DNA of 64,000 bases from Burkholderia contaminans (GTDB taxonomy: Bacteria > Pseudomonadota > Gammaproteobacteria > Burkholderiales > Burkholderiaceae), in the NCBI RefSeq assembly GCF_029633825.1, contig NZ_CP090640.1, positions 3,596,001 to 3,660,000 of the forward strand. The letters run 5' to 3'. Position numbers and translations under genes: made by a program. How positions within the stretch are numbered: the stretch's first letter is position 1; the number at the start of each line of letters is the position of its first letter. Shown one piece after another: positions 9,614-18,567 of this stretch. The notes beneath the pieces are model-generated. The model saw only the letters and a program-made list of their open reading frames with translations. It ran no database searches and had not been told where the DNA came from.

Positions 9614-10896
9614 GTGCCCTCCGGTTCGCTCGCTGTTTTCAGGGCCGGCATTCGCAGCAGAGGTGCATGCCGATCGAGTTCGAAACGCGCCTCGCACACG
9701 CGTACCGCTGGTTCCAACGGAAAAACCGCTCGCCATGTCACCAATACGCGCATTTCTTCCGTATCGATCAGCAACGTGTCGAGCTTCATCTCGAGCGGCA
9801 CTATGGCTCCGCTCTCAAAGCGGAGTGCCACAAGCGCACGATGCCCGGGAAGGCGCGCACGCAGAAATCCCATGTGCGTGTGATCCGGCAACGCGAGATT
9901 TGCCAGCTCGAAGGCTGGCCCAGGTGCAGGCCATGCAATCTGTTGGTCTGCCGGGGCACCATTCCAGTAATGAAAGTCATGATCGACGGGGTGATATGGC
10001 CACCTCGTCTTTCTCCACGTCTCATCGTAGGTACCGGCGAACTGAAGACGCGGCGTCCAAGCGCGGCCGACGACACCCAGACCGACAGGCGTTGCCGCAT
10101 ACCCTGCTGCGACCTCTTTCATCTGCTTGGTGTCCAGCGCTGACGCCGAATGCTCGACGACGTCGGGACCGGCAATCGGAATGTCCCAAGCTTCGACCTG
10201 CGGCGCCGGGATTTCGGCAACCTTCGGTAACGGTCTAAGGGCGAATGCCGCGCAAGGTGAGGCCACAACGGATTTATGCGTTGCCCGATCGAGAAAACGC
10301 TTCTCTACCCATCCACGTCCGAGAGGATTAGTGAAACAGACCTCGTTCAACTGGAGTTCTGCACCGGTCTCCGTTGATCCAGGTGCGAGCGTGACGCGAC
10401 TCGCGCCTCCGTATGCCTGCTCCCAACGTACCGGCACTGCCGTCGCAGGTTGCGGGTCACCGAGCTTCCACCCACGCCAGCCTTTGGTGAATGAGCGAGG
10501 CCCCGTCACTCGAAGCCCTTTGTCGACAACCATATTGCCGTCGTCGAAGACTCTCACGCGAACAGGCCAGAAAGCAGCCGGGGTGCCATGCGGTGCGTAA
10601 GCAGTCGCGCGAACCAGAACGTCGCACTTCGGCTTGAAGGGGGCGAGATCGCTTTCCCATTTCACGCTGCTCGTGCCTGTTTCACCTTCATACTCGTCGG
10701 CCATCGCCAATGACACCGCATTGTCGCCACTCAGCAGCACGCAGCGATGCGTATCTCCGGCAGAGTCATGCGATTGCGTCGGCTCAAGCCGGTATGCGGC
10801 CTTCAGCGCAACGACGTGAATCTCGTTGCCAGGCACGTCGACGGCGTTGAACGCCATCGCATGCAACGGCGTAAGGTTACGAAACTCCATCGTCAT
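9598..10896 (-). CDS. DUF2169 family type VI effector adaptor/chaperone
   Basis: 432 aa, soluble, no signal peptide. It opens with MEFRNLTPLHAMAFNAVD and carries the conserved stretch VKWESDLAPFKPKCDVLV followed by WEQAYGG, the pattern I associate with DUF2169. Members of this family load DUF4150/PAAR-like effectors onto the VgrG tip. It lies five bases after vgrG and overlaps the lipase effector gene by 16 bases, a layout that points to translational coupling and to the lipase as its client. The third codon is also ATG and could be the true start. Confidence 0.88.
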   Translation of the reverse strand: MTMEFRNLTPLHAMAFNAVDVPGNEIHVVALKAAYRLEPTQSHDSAGDTHRCVLLSGDNAVSLAMADEYEGETGTSSVKWESDLAPFKPKCDVLVRATAYAPHGTPAAFWPVRVRVFDDGNMVVDKGLRVTGPRSFTKGWRGWKLGDPQPATAVPVRWEQAYGGASRVTLAPGSTETGAELQLNEVCFTNPLGRGWVEKRFLDRATHKSVVASPCAAFALRPLPKVAEIPAPQVEAWDIPIAGPDVVEHSASALDTKQMKEVAAGYAATPVGLGVVGRAWTPRLQFAGTYDETWRKTRWPYHPVDHDFHYWNGAPADQQIAWPAPGPAFELANLALPDHTHMGFLRARLPGHRALVALRFESGAIVPLEMKLDTLLIDTEEMRVLVTWRAVFPLEPAVRVCEARFELDRHAPLLRMPALKTASEPEGTWQTT

Positions 10897-10901
10897 CGTG
10901 C

Positions 10902-13013
10902 TCAGTTCAAATCGACGGTCTTGCCGTCCACTTTCACGGCATCCGAACCGAGAATGTCAATGTCCGTGCCGCTGATCGTAATGTGCCCACTACTTTCGAG
11001 AACGATCGATGCTTTGCCGGTTCGCAATTCAATGCGATCGCCAGCCGTCACCGTATAGGTCTTGCCCACCATCGTCGTTTTCGACAGGCCAACCTCTTCG
11101 GCACTCGCCAGGCCGGCCGCCGTGTTGATCGCACCAGCTACCGTAACCGTATATGCACCACCGACCGTCAAGGCTTTTGCGAGCCCAACCGTTTCTGTGG
11201 AGGTCAACGCGATCAAGAGGTTTTCCATCCCTTGGATCGTTTCGTTCCGATTGCCGCCGACCGTCAGCGTTTCGTTATTGCCTACGGTTTCCGTCCGATC
11301 CACGCCAATGTGAATGGTCTCGTTGTTGTCGACCGTCTCGGTTCGATCATGGCCGACGTGCACTGTTTCGTCATGGTCGATGTTCTTGCTGCGATCGTTG
11401 CCGACCCAATGCGACTCGTCGTGCTCGACCTCGATGCGCTGATCCTTCTCAGCATGCAGCCAGACCTCCTCCGCACCCTTCTTGTCCTCGAAGCGAATTG
11501 CGTTGGCGGTGTTGACGTTACCGGTCTTGGTCGACCGCGTCAGAATCCCGCTCTGCGTCGCATTGGCTGGTAGTTCCCAAGGCGGCATGTTCTGCGAGTT
11601 GTAGACGCGTGATGTCACCAAAGGACGGTCCGGATTTCCGTCAAGAAAACTCACGACCACTTCGTCGCCAATTCGCGGAATCTGGACCATCCCGAACCCA
11701 CTACCCGCCCACGGCTGACTCACGCGCACCCAGCATGAGCTGCCTTGATCGCGCTTGCCGAGGCGATCCCAATGAAACTGGACCTTCACGCGGCCGAGAT
11801 TATCGGTATAAATCTCCTCGCCTTTCGGGCCGACGACAATCGCCGTCTGCGGCCCAACGATTGTCGGACGCTCGCCCTCGAACGCCGGACGGTAGGGAAT
11901 CTTTTTGCGAATACAGGTGAAGCTGCACGAGTAGGCCGAACTTCCCTCACCGGGTTGATAGTTGTTCGTGCCGGTATGCGAGACAGTCAGCAACAGGAAC
12001 TGTCGGTCCTCCTGTTTGGTACTCGCATGATCGTAGTGGTCGTCCAGCTCAAAGTATCGGCACGGCATCATCCGCCGACTGGTCGTGGTTCCGACGAACG
12101 TCTTGCTGTGCGCGGCGAGCGCCTCCGTCCGAAAGCGCGTGAGTTCCTCACCGCGATCGCTATCGGCAAAGCCATGTTCTCCGAGATAATCGTAGATCTC
12201 GTACGACGGCACTTCGCCCTGATTGACTTCCGTTCCACCTGAAACAAATCGCCGTGCCTGGGGAATCTTGTAGTCGAAGGTCTTCAGGCCGACCGTGCTG
12301 GGCGCAAGATGACGTTGCGCCTGAAACGACGTAACGACGGCCAGACTATCGAGCGGTTCCGCCTGGTTGTACTGCAACGAAGGACTGCGGCCGTCGATCG
12401 GCTTGGCCGTCACCGAATTATCCGCAATGATCAGCTTGTGACCATCCTTCGCGTGCTCGAAGTAGTAGAACAGGCCATCTTCTCGCATCAGCCGTTCAAC
12501 AAAGGCAAGATCTGTCTCTCGGTACTGCGTGCAATAGCTGCGGTTCTTCGTTCCCTTTGAGAGACGGAACTCGAACGACGCGAGCTTGCCATACTCTCGA
12601 AATACACGTGAGAGGATGGCCTCGGTGTTCTCTTCCTGGAAGATTCGGATGTCCTGTCGACGAGACAGCATCCAGAGCCACGGCAGAATCGTCGCGCTGT
12701 AGATGGCAAATCCCCCATCCGTATCGAGATGCGAGAACGCTGCAACATATCCGTGGAAATAACGCTCTTCCGAACTGGCGAGCGCATCGGTCAACTGCAA
12801 GGTAATCGTTACCGGCTGACCGATCAATTTCTTGAGCTCGATGTTCTTGTCTTGAGACGCGAGTCGAACATGGGTCTCGAAATTCTGAGATAACCCCTCG
12901 GTACAATGGAAATCAACGAGCACCAAATCCGATCGACCTTTCAATGGCGTTTCAATCGTAAACAGGCGATTGCTCTGGAGCTGGAAGAAGCTCGCAATTT
13001 CTGACATTTGCAT
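10902..13013 (-). CDS. vgrG: type VI secretion spike protein VgrG (TssI)
   Basis: 703 aa. The N-terminal two thirds are the gp27-gp5-like spike: FHCTEGLSQNFE early, then YRETDLAFVERLMREDGLFYYFEH, then the OB-fold region FHWDRLGKRDQGSSCWVRVSQ, then IPRIGDEVVVSFLDGNPDRP. The last ~190 residues are needle repeats with a repeating ETV/HVG/DRTE pattern and no separate enzymatic extension, so this looks like a carrier VgrG that depends on DUF2169 and DUF4150 cargo. An ATG three codons in (13007) could also serve as start. First gene of a leftward operon; the 140-base gap to the rightward tssF must hold divergent promoters. Confidence 0.95.
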   Translation of the reverse strand: MQMSEIASFFQLQSNRLFTIETPLKGRSDLVLVDFHCTEGLSQNFETHVRLASQDKNIELKKLIGQPVTITLQLTDALASSEERYFHGYVAAFSHLDTDGGFAIYSATILPWLWMLSRRQDIRIFQEENTEAILSRVFREYGKLASFEFRLSKGTKNRSYCTQYRETDLAFVERLMREDGLFYYFEHAKDGHKLIIADNSVTAKPIDGRSPSLQYNQAEPLDSLAVVTSFQAQRHLAPSTVGLKTFDYKIPQARRFVSGGTEVNQGEVPSYEIYDYLGEHGFADSDRGEELTRFRTEALAAHSKTFVGTTTSRRMMPCRYFELDDHYDHASTKQEDRQFLLLTVSHTGTNNYQPGEGSSAYSCSFTCIRKKIPYRPAFEGERPTIVGPQTAIVVGPKGEEIYTDNLGRVKVQFHWDRLGKRDQGSSCWVRVSQPWAGSGFGMVQIPRIGDEVVVSFLDGNPDRPLVTSRVYNSQNMPPWELPANATQSGILTRSTKTGNVNTANAIRFEDKKGAEEVWLHAEKDQRIEVEHDESHWVGNDRSKNIDHDETVHVGHDRTETVDNNETIHIGVDRTETVGNNETLTVGGNRNETIQGMENLLIALTSTETVGLAKALTVGGAYTVTVAGAINTAAGLASAEEVGLSKTTMVGKTYTVTAGDRIELRTGKASIVLESSGHITISGTDIDILGSDAVKVDGKTVDLN

Positions 13014-13153
13014 ATGTAGCCTCGGAATCTCTCAGCGGAGGGGCAGTTTTTTGTCGGCGGAGCCATTCTAATATGGCTGAGCACCGTTTGAACCAGATCT
13101 CGACTCCGGAAAACAGGGCCGGATTATTGTGGATTATTGAACATTCGTAGGAA

Positions 13154-15034
13154 ATGGACCATCTGCTGCCACATTACGAACGCGAAGTCGGGATGCTGGT
13201 CCGCCATCTGGCGGAATTTGCTCAGCGCTTTCCCAAGATCGCAGCCCGCCTCGGTATCGCCGGCGCTCACGTGGAGGACCTGCACGTCGATCGAATGATG
13301 CAGACGTTCGCGCTGCTAGCTGCACGCGTTGACGCGAAACTCGACGACGACTATCCGCAATTCACCGAGGCCCTTCTCGAAGTTGCCTATCCGCAGTACT
13401 TGCGCACCATTCCGTCATGTGCGCTCGCCTCGTTCGATCCGTCAACCATGTTTGGCCAGTTGACCGAGCCGATGACCATCACGCGCGGCACGATGCTTGA
13501 TGCCAACGCAGCGCCCTGTCGATTTCGTACCTTGTATGACGTCAGCTTGTCGCCGTTGCGCATTCATTCAGCCCGCTATTCGCCGGCGACACTCGCCCCC
13601 GCATCGGCACGCATCCCTGCGGAAGTGACCGGCATCATTTCGATAAGCTTTGCGAGCGAGGCAGCATCTCAGATCTTCGACGACACAATCCCGTCTGAGC
13701 CCATCCGCCTACACCTGGCCGGAGACCGGCCATTGGTCGTCGCACTTACCGATGCATTGCTGCTTCGGGCGTCGAGCGCGTATGTGGAAGTCGACGACAG
13801 CGGGCGCTGGATCAGTTTGTCGAAAGTCCCGATCGAAGCAGTTGGCTTTGGTGGTGACGAACATCTATTGCCCGACGAAGCGCCAACCAGCTCACGATCC
13901 TTCCGGAGTCTGATCGAGTATTTCGCCTATCCGGAAAAATTCGATTTCGTTGACGTTGACCTGGGTCGAATCCGCCGCGCTGCACGCGCCGCCGGGGCAC
14001 GACGCTTAACTCTTCACGTTGCTGTGCGAGGTACGCCCAACGATTCCGTTGCTGCCCAGATCCTCGCGCCGCTGGGCACAAGTGCGTTCCAGCTGTTCTG
14101 TACTCCCGTCGTCAATCTGTTCGAGCGCGCGGCAACCCCAATCCAGCTCACGAGCAGCGATGCGACCTATCCCATCGTCCCGATCCCGTTGGCGACCGGC
14201 GTCCCCCTCAGCGTCTATTCGATCGAAGGCGTTTACCTGGGCGATCGCACGGAATCGGAGAAGGAAAAAGTGCTTGTTGTCACGCACCCAACGTCCAGAA
14301 CTCAGGTATTGCCGTATCGAGCGTTTAGCCACACTCAGCCCTCGGAAGCTTCCACGGTGTACTGGGTCGCCGATCGAGATCCGGAGGCCGCACCAAGTGC
14401 CGCACCGACAACGCCGTTACTAGCCTTGCTGAATTTACACGGCCATCCTGCGAATCCTCGACATCCGCAGGTCGACGTTGACGTGCTAGCAACAAACGGA
14501 GATCTGCCATCGCGCTTGCCGATCGGCGCGCCAGATAGCGATCTTCTGTACGAGGGCTCGGCGCTCGCGTGCCCCATTACCCTGCTTTCAAAACCAACTT
14601 TGCCGACATCCCTGCCGCGTGGACACGGGGCTCTATGGCGCGTCCTGTCAGCCTTGGCACCTCACCCGCTTGATTTGACGCGATTCGGATTGCCTGCCTT
14701 GAAGGACTTTCTCCGTCAGCATGCCCCACGATCCAGCGTGGTTGCTCAGCGTTGTATCGACGCGATCGTCGACCTCAACTGCAAACCGGCAATCAGGTGG
14801 ATGTCTCTCGACGGCCAGTTCCCCTCGTTCGTCCGGGGCGTTGAGGTTCTGCTGTCGTTGACGGAGTCGGCAACAAGAGACGTGAGCTTGCACCGGTTTT
14901 CCGCGGTCATGGACCAGTTCTTCGGTCCCTATGCCCACTCGAACAGTTACATCCAACTTGTTGTTCTGTCCGCTGAAACGGGCGTAGAACTTCTACGGTG
15001 CCCTCCCCAACCCGGGACGCAACTCGTGGTATAG
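13154..15034 (+). CDS. tssF: orphan type VI baseplate subunit TssF
   Basis: 626 aa, full length for TssF (ImpG/VasA). The N-terminus YEREVGMLVRHLAEFAQRF then PKIAARLGI, followed by VEDLHVDRMMQTFALLAARV and EALLEVAYPQYLRTIPSCA, is the TssF signature. TssF pairs with TssG to form the wedge of the type VI baseplate. No tssG, tssE, tssB/C or other core gene is in the window, so this is an orphan copy divergent from a vgrG operon. It may serve a core apparatus encoded elsewhere, or help match this VgrG to the baseplate. It ends one base short of the end of the opposite-strand 190-aa gene. Confidence 0.92.
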   Translation: MDHLLPHYEREVGMLVRHLAEFAQRFPKIAARLGIAGAHVEDLHVDRMMQTFALLAARVDAKLDDDYPQFTEALLEVAYPQYLRTIPSCALASFDPSTMFGQLTEPMTITRGTMLDANAAPCRFRTLYDVSLSPLRIHSARYSPATLAPASARIPAEVTGIISISFASEAASQIFDDTIPSEPIRLHLAGDRPLVVALTDALLLRASSAYVEVDDSGRWISLSKVPIEAVGFGGDEHLLPDEAPTSSRSFRSLIEYFAYPEKFDFVDVDLGRIRRAARAAGARRLTLHVAVRGTPNDSVAAQILAPLGTSAFQLFCTPVVNLFERAATPIQLTSSDATYPIVPIPLATGVPLSVYSIEGVYLGDRTESEKEKVLVVTHPTSRTQVLPYRAFSHTQPSEASTVYWVADRDPEAAPSAAPTTPLLALLNLHGHPANPRHPQVDVDVLATNGDLPSRLPIGAPDSDLLYEGSALACPITLLSKPTLPTSLPRGHGALWRVLSALAPHPLDLTRFGLPALKDFLRQHAPRSSVVAQRCIDAIVDLNCKPAIRWMSLDGQFPSFVRGVEVLLSLTESATRDVSLHRFSAVMDQFFGPYAHSNSYIQLVVLSAETGVELLRCPPQPGTQLVV

Positions 15035-15035
15035 G

Positions 15036-15608
15036 TCAGTGGAGATACCCAGCCAGAATACCGCCACCAAAACCGGCCTGAAAGCCAGCCGTTAGACCGT
15101 GCATGAACAGCAGCGCCGGAGCATCCGCAATGGCCTCTCCCAGAATCATCGACATGGCTGGGCTCGTCAGGCCCAGCGCAAGCAATGCTGGATTGATGCC
15201 CAACAGCATGACGGTCCCCCCCTGCGCGACAACCGCCCCGCCGTAGCCATCAAGATAGACGGTTCCGCCTTGTAAATCCGATCGCGTAAGCTCGCTGCCC
15301 TTAAATGCACTTGTCATGTAAACGGTTCCATGACTCGGGAAATCATACGTCGAACCAGCCGCACTTGCGTCGTGGCTACCGAAGCTCGGCAACTTGAGTT
15401 CGGGGATCGTGAACTTCGGCAACTTGATTTTCGGGATTTTCGCGCCCCAGCCGTAACCAATACCCACACCGCCATAGTAGAAGCTCTGCGAATGCGCCTG
15501 GGGATCAGTGAGAACGATATTCCCACCGGTCGCTACCACGATGTCGACGCTCACCCCGCCGCCTGCGCCAGTGTCATATTTCCACTTGCTCTTCCGAAGA
15601 TACGACAT
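15036..15608 (-). CDS. glycine-rich hydrophobic protein, 190 aa, vgrG-island associated
   Basis: No family recognised. The N-terminal half is polar with a repeated proline-lysine stretch (KIPKIKLPKFTIPELKLP). The C-terminal ~70 residues are strongly hydrophobic and glycine-rich (INPALLALGLTSPAMSMILG, ALLFMHGLTAGFQAGFGGG). No signal peptide. It lies tail to tail with tssF and 24 bases downstream of the DUF3592 gene on its own strand. A membrane-active effector or a structural accessory protein is possible but unproven. Confidence 0.65.
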   Translation of the reverse strand: MSYLRKSKWKYDTGAGGGVSVDIVVATGGNIVLTDPQAHSQSFYYGGVGIGYGWGAKIPKIKLPKFTIPELKLPSFGSHDASAAGSTYDFPSHGTVYMTSAFKGSELTRSDLQGGTVYLDGYGGAVVAQGGTVMLLGINPALLALGLTSPAMSMILGEAIADAPALLFMHGLTAGFQAGFGGGILAGYLH

Positions 15609-15632
15609 ACGCCCTCTCTCTTCTGCTTCTAG

Positions 15633-16010
15633 TTATGTCCGTGACGGCAGATTCATGATCCCGCACACGATCGCGACCGCGCCCATGAAGGCAAAAACAA
15701 TCGTCGAATCCCAGATCGCGGCAAAGACATTCATCGTTGCGCTGCCGTCAGGATCATCGGCCTGGTATCGCACTTCGACTCGTTGGCCCAGCTCAACTTT
15801 CGTGACAATCCCACCCTGTGGATACGAAATCTGCTGCCCCGTCTTGGTGGTGAATTGAATCTCCGGATGGTATCCGCCAGCATTGAGCTTAACAACGAGG
15901 CCCGGCACCACGATCGACGTTCGAAGGAACTCTCTAGTCGACTGCGCGCTGATTGCAGCAGCGATAAGAAGGCCCACCCCAATCACAATGGCACTGATGC
16001 CCTTAAACAT
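15633..16010 (-). CDS. DUF3592-like small membrane protein
   Basis: 125 aa with a membrane segment at each end (GISAIVIGVGLLIAAAI; IVFAFMGAVAIVCGIM) and a soluble beta-rich middle. The middle carries Y-x-P-E-I-x-F and V-x-Y-x-A-D-D-P-D-G, which fits DUF3592, a family of small inner-membrane proteins of unknown function. It precedes the 190-aa gene on the same strand, so the two may be a pair (toxin and membrane immunity protein, or accessory pair); this is inference from spacing only. Confidence 0.7.
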   Translation of the reverse strand: MFKGISAIVIGVGLLIAAAISAQSTREFLRTSIVVPGLVVKLNAGGYHPEIQFTTKTGQQISYPQGGIVTKVELGQRVEVRYQADDPDGSATMNVFAAIWDSTIVFAFMGAVAIVCGIMNLPSRT

Positions 16011-16131
16011 GACGCCCTCGTTTACATTCCTGACGATTATTCGGGTACTCCATCATGCTGATCGTATCAGCCAGCCAAATTCTAAAGCATCCCTGACCGG
16101 GCCTCCCGTTGCCTACCGGCGAGCGCTTCGA

Positions 16132-17319
16132 TCATGCCTTGACAGGCAAATGGCGACGTTTGCGGATGGTCTTCGGATTCGTCGTCATCTCCAGATAAGC
16201 GCATAGCCGACACCAGTGCCCGTTTCGGATCGCATTCGGTGGTGCAAACCAACGATGTCCGATACGACATTCCCACTCAAGCTTCGTGCTGGAATTGACG
16301 TACTCGGTCGAGATACATCGACCACCACGTTCAGCAGCGATCGTCCGCATCAGTTCGATACTCAACTTCAACGACTCACGACCGCAAATGCGGCACCACC
16401 GTCCCGCGATAATTGATCCCGGCCTTGCCTGCCAGCGGTGCCCGTGAGCACACTTCCATTCAAGTCTCGTCTCAGCATTCTGATAGGACCGAGACAGACA
16501 TCGGCCGCCCCGCGCCTTCGCCAGTCGGTGCATATCGGCAATGCCATAGACGTTGCCCTTGTTCTGGCACCTTGGGCACCACGATCCCCGAAAGATCTTC
16601 GCGCCCTGCGTTTCCCATTCGTGACCGTGCTCACAACGGAACCGGTAATAGGCATCGTTCCCGACGTATTCGGTGGCAAGACACACACCGCCTCGTCTTA
16701 ACGCTCGGGCCTGCATCACCTGCAAACCGTCAGCACGGCGATACGCCTCCGACTTTTGCTTGTTCGCGCATTGTCGACACCATGCGCCTCGTAACACCTC
16801 GAGACCCACGGTCTCCCATTCGTGGCCTTCCGCACACCGGAAGCGATAACGATCTGCAAGTTTTGTGTAGGTCGTCGACAAGCATTTCCCGCCACGATCC
16901 CGGGCGGTCACGCGCAGGCGTTTCATCCCGTCCGGATCTGCCATTCGCTTCGAATGCTCCGCACGGGCACACAACACGCACCACGATCCTTTCTGCAAGT
17001 TGCTAGCCGTCTTCTCGAAGGCGTGTCCCTGACGGCAAACAAACTGATAGCGTGCGTTACGGCCGACATACTGCTCGGACAAACAACGCCCGCCAGCTTG
17101 CCACGCAAGTTGATCGAGATGCCGCAGCAATTCCTCATCGCGACAAGTCGGGCATGCGACGAGGTGGTAGTACAGATGGGAGCCAGATCGGCTGACCTCG
17201 TGGCCGTTACGGCATCGGAAACGATATTGAGCATTCCATCCCTGCCATTCGGATTTCAGTAGCTTGAATCCGTAAGGTAGAAGCGCTTCGCGTAATCGTT
17301 TCAATTGATCAACCGACAA
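16132..17319 (-). CDS. protein of six tandem zinc-finger repeats
   Basis: About 395 aa from a TTG at 17319, chosen because GGAG lies eight bases upstream; the frame remains open to a TTG at 17430. Nearly the whole protein is six repeats of about 60 residues: G-G-[RK]-C-L-S-x2-Y, then a [FW]-x-C-x2-G-H-x-[WF] turn, then G-x-W-C-x2-C. The C-x2-GH plus C-x2-C pairs should bind one zinc ion per repeat. Such treble-clef-like repeats occur in proteins linked to Vsr-like or HNH nucleases and probably touch nucleic acid. No nuclease or ATPase domain is present here. The C-terminus is basic (KTIRKRRHLPVKA). Function unknown; DNA or RNA binding is likely. Confidence 0.75.
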   Translation of the reverse strand: MSVDQLKRLREALLPYGFKLLKSEWQGWNAQYRFRCRNGHEVSRSGSHLYYHLVACPTCRDEELLRHLDQLAWQAGGRCLSEQYVGRNARYQFVCRQGHAFEKTASNLQKGSWCVLCARAEHSKRMADPDGMKRLRVTARDRGGKCLSTTYTKLADRYRFRCAEGHEWETVGLEVLRGAWCRQCANKQKSEAYRRADGLQVMQARALRRGGVCLATEYVGNDAYYRFRCEHGHEWETQGAKIFRGSWCPRCQNKGNVYGIADMHRLAKARGGRCLSRSYQNAETRLEWKCAHGHRWQARPGSIIAGRWCRICGRESLKLSIELMRTIAAERGGRCISTEYVNSSTKLEWECRIGHRWFAPPNAIRNGHWCRLCAYLEMTTNPKTIRKRRHLPVKA

Positions 17320-17605
17320 CGTCGATACTCCGCGTGATGAATCTGCATTACTCAATGTCGCTGTAATCCATAGAAAATCACAGGCGACGACCCATACCGT
17401 TTGTACGATACCGCAAATTCGACTGATCAATTGCTACCACGACGCCCAACGGACGCATCAATCGATCTTTAACGATCTCTGACATGTGCTTTCTCACGTC
17501 AGGAATCTAGTTTCTTTCAAACCTATATCACCTCCACGAGCAAGGCCAGCTACGGCTGCTCCACCGATGCACTCCCACATCGGTGCAATTCGCTCAGGAG
17601 AATCT

Positions 17606-18334
17606 GTGAACCCTTCACTTTATACCGCCGTGCTGATCGGCTTGGCACTCGTGCTCGTCGCCATGTTTGCGTTCGGGTTCTATTGGCTCGCGACCAAGGA
17701 GCGACCGACGCCTTCTAAAGCTCCCGCGCCCTCTCGCTCGTCGTTCACAACGATCGACGAACACGAGGAATGGGAAGCACAGGCTCCGTATCCGGATCAT
17801 GCGCAAGACGCGCTACGCGACTCGACGTCAGCATCGCCGAACCCTGTCCATCATCGGCAATCGTCGTTCGCATCACCCCACTTCAACGCCCCCGTTTTCG
17901 AAGCGGCGTCCTCCTTCTCTGAAGCGGACCACGCGCAGCCCTCCCCGGATTACTTCTCCTATTCCCCGCAATGGGCGACCGACGCCACACCTGCTCCGAC
18001 CCACGCCAACGGCTGCCCGCATTGCAGCTCGACGCGGATCGACACACTCAATATCGGCCGACGCGCTGGCAGCATGCTGGGCAGCGCCGCTGGCGCAACC
18101 AGTGGTGTCGCCATGGCGTTGTCCGGTGCCGAAGCCGGTGCAGCAGTGGGGGCGATCGGCGGACCGATCGGCGCAGTGTTCGGCGGACTGGCCGGTGCCG
18201 TCATTGCCGGACTGCTCGGCAGCGCGGCCGGCTCTATCGTCGGCTCGGCTGTCGGAGGGGTACTCGACGACAACGTATTCGACAACCATCGGTGTTTGTC
18301 GTGCGGCCATACCTTCGGCGCGACGCTTCATTGA
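17606..18334 (+). CDS. membrane-anchored zinc-ribbon / glycine-zipper protein
   Basis: 242 aa from a GTG at 17606, chosen because AGGAG lies six bases upstream; the frame is open further back to 17486. It has an N-terminal anchor (AVLIGLALVLVAMFAFGFYW), a polar low-complexity stretch, then a C-terminal unit: CPHCSSTR, a glycine-zipper hydrophobic region (~80 residues of G/A/V with GxxxG spacing), and CLSCGHTF. The two CxxC pairs could close into one zinc site around the zipper. The C-terminal unit is clearly paralogous to the gene at 18560-18994. First gene of a rightward plasmid-like operon. Confidence 0.75.
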   Translation: MNPSLYTAVLIGLALVLVAMFAFGFYWLATKERPTPSKAPAPSRSSFTTIDEHEEWEAQAPYPDHAQDALRDSTSASPNPVHHRQSSFASPHFNAPVFEAASSFSEADHAQPSPDYFSYSPQWATDATPAPTHANGCPHCSSTRIDTLNIGRRAGSMLGSAAGATSGVAMALSGAEAGAAVGAIGGPIGAVFGGLAGAVIAGLLGSAAGSIVGSAVGGVLDDNVFDNHRCLSCGHTFGATLH

Positions 18335-18438
18335 CTCCGGCCCATGCCGCCCATTCCCCTCGGCAAGTCGAAGCCCTTCTCTCAACGTCGGCGAGCCGCC
18401 GTACTCCGACGCGCTCATCCCTTCTCAGGAAAACAACC

Positions 18439-18567
18439 ATGCTCTCCCCCTCTCCCCTCGACTACCTTGCCGCCTTCGCACTCGCGTTCATCGGTGGTGC
18501 GCTGGTCGCCGCGTGCCACTGCAAGTACGTCGGCAAGATCCGCAAGGAGGGCGTCACTCATGCGTGA
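18439..18567 (+). CDS. 42-aa single-span membrane protein
   Basis: Very short frame: PLDYLAAFALAFIGGALVA is a membrane span, followed by CHCKYVGKIRKEGVTHA. Its stop overlaps the ATG of the next gene by eight bases, which argues for real translation and coupling. AGGA lies ten bases upstream of the ATG. It sits between two paralogous zinc-ribbon/glycine-zipper genes. Function unknown. Confidence 0.6.
   Translation: MLSPSPLDYLAAFALAFIGGALVAACHCKYVGKIRKEGVTHA

Noticed and set aside
8207..9883. Long plus-strand open frame (558 codons)
   Set aside because: It lies opposite the lipase effector and the end of the DUF2169 gene, has Arg/His-rich composition and no domain; it is an antisense shadow in high-GC DNA.
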